DNA of 56,189 nt from Bacteroides sp. OF04-15BH (lineage in GTDB: Bacteria; Bacteroidota; Bacteroidia; Bacteroidales; Bacteroidaceae): contig NZ_QUEM01000019.1 in NCBI RefSeq assembly GCF_003477995.1, positions 16,764 to 72,952 on the forward strand, given 5' to 3'. The position numbers and the translations under genes were made by a program. Below the pieces are notes generated by a model. It saw nothing but the letters and a program-made list of their open reading frames with translations. It did not search any database and was not told the origin of the DNA. Numbering within the stretch: position 1 is the stretch's first letter; each line of letters opens with the position of its first letter. Shown in pieces: positions 56,148 to 56,189 of this stretch.

Positions 56148-56189
56148 AAACCTCAAATCCGCAACTAAGCTCTTCAGCGTCCTTCTTGC

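Overview
The window is a 56 kb stretch of chromosome from a member of the Bacteroidales, most likely Bacteroidaceae (Bacteroides/Phocaeicola-like). The evidence is: promoters of the Bacteroidetes type (TAnnTTTG at -7, weak TTTG-like -33 about 20 bases upstream) in front of many genes; an ATP synthase operon in the Bacteroidetes order D-C-(4TM)-B-E-F-H-A-G; outer-membrane receptors ending in Phe; many lipoproteins and glycoside hydrolases; a DUF6377-type regulator; and a BtuB-BtuG vitamin B12 locus. I see no mobile element, phage, CRISPR array or rRNA. The species cannot be fixed from the sequence alone.

Left part (1-7 kb): tRNA-Arg(ACG), then a lipoprotein gene translationally coupled to UDP-glucose dehydrogenase on the minus strand. 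Divergent from these is a plus-strand operon: HU-like/SPOR membrane protein, zinc-ribbon/FHA protein, Tex and a Cof-type HAD phosphatase. It ends at a bidirectional terminator facing a His-rich G3E (CobW-like) GTPase.

8.8-15.2 kb is a small carbohydrate locus: a GH36 alpha-galactosidase and a TonB-dependent receptor without SusD, divergent from a membrane-spanning DUF6377-type regulator. 15.3-22.8 kb is a vitamin B12 capture operon on the minus strand. A promoter and cobalamin riboswitch precede btuB, btuG, a lipoprotein of unknown function and two more beta-propeller-like (DUF5074-type) lipoproteins. The likely scheme is capture of corrinoid at the cell surface by lipoproteins, delivery to BtuB, and repression when B12 is plentiful. 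No BtuFCD inner-membrane importer is in the window.

23.0-30.4 kb is the complete F1Fo ATP synthase operon, divergent from a LysR regulator. 31.5-37.8 kb holds two OmpP1/FadL-like outer-membrane proteins, an unusual aromatic- and Arg-rich secreted protein, PrmA and a membrane-anchored GH25 lysozyme. 37.9-39.5 kb encodes pyrophosphate-dependent phosphofructokinase.

39.7-51.1 kb runs on the plus strand: a small protein, a PlsC-like acyltransferase and an amidase-like golvesin-domain protein joined by ATGA overlaps; then a small protein, a YgiQ radical-SAM protein, an EFR1-type ferredoxin, MenA, EttA, a SUI1-family factor and an S37-type peptidase. The window ends with two convergent GH95-type glycoside hydrolases separated by three hairpins.

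The best candidates for new biology are the expanded set of B12-locus lipoproteins, the SusD-less galactosidase locus, the amidase fold split by a golvesin-like insertion, the aromatic/Arg-rich secreted protein, and two families of dispersed intergenic repeats.
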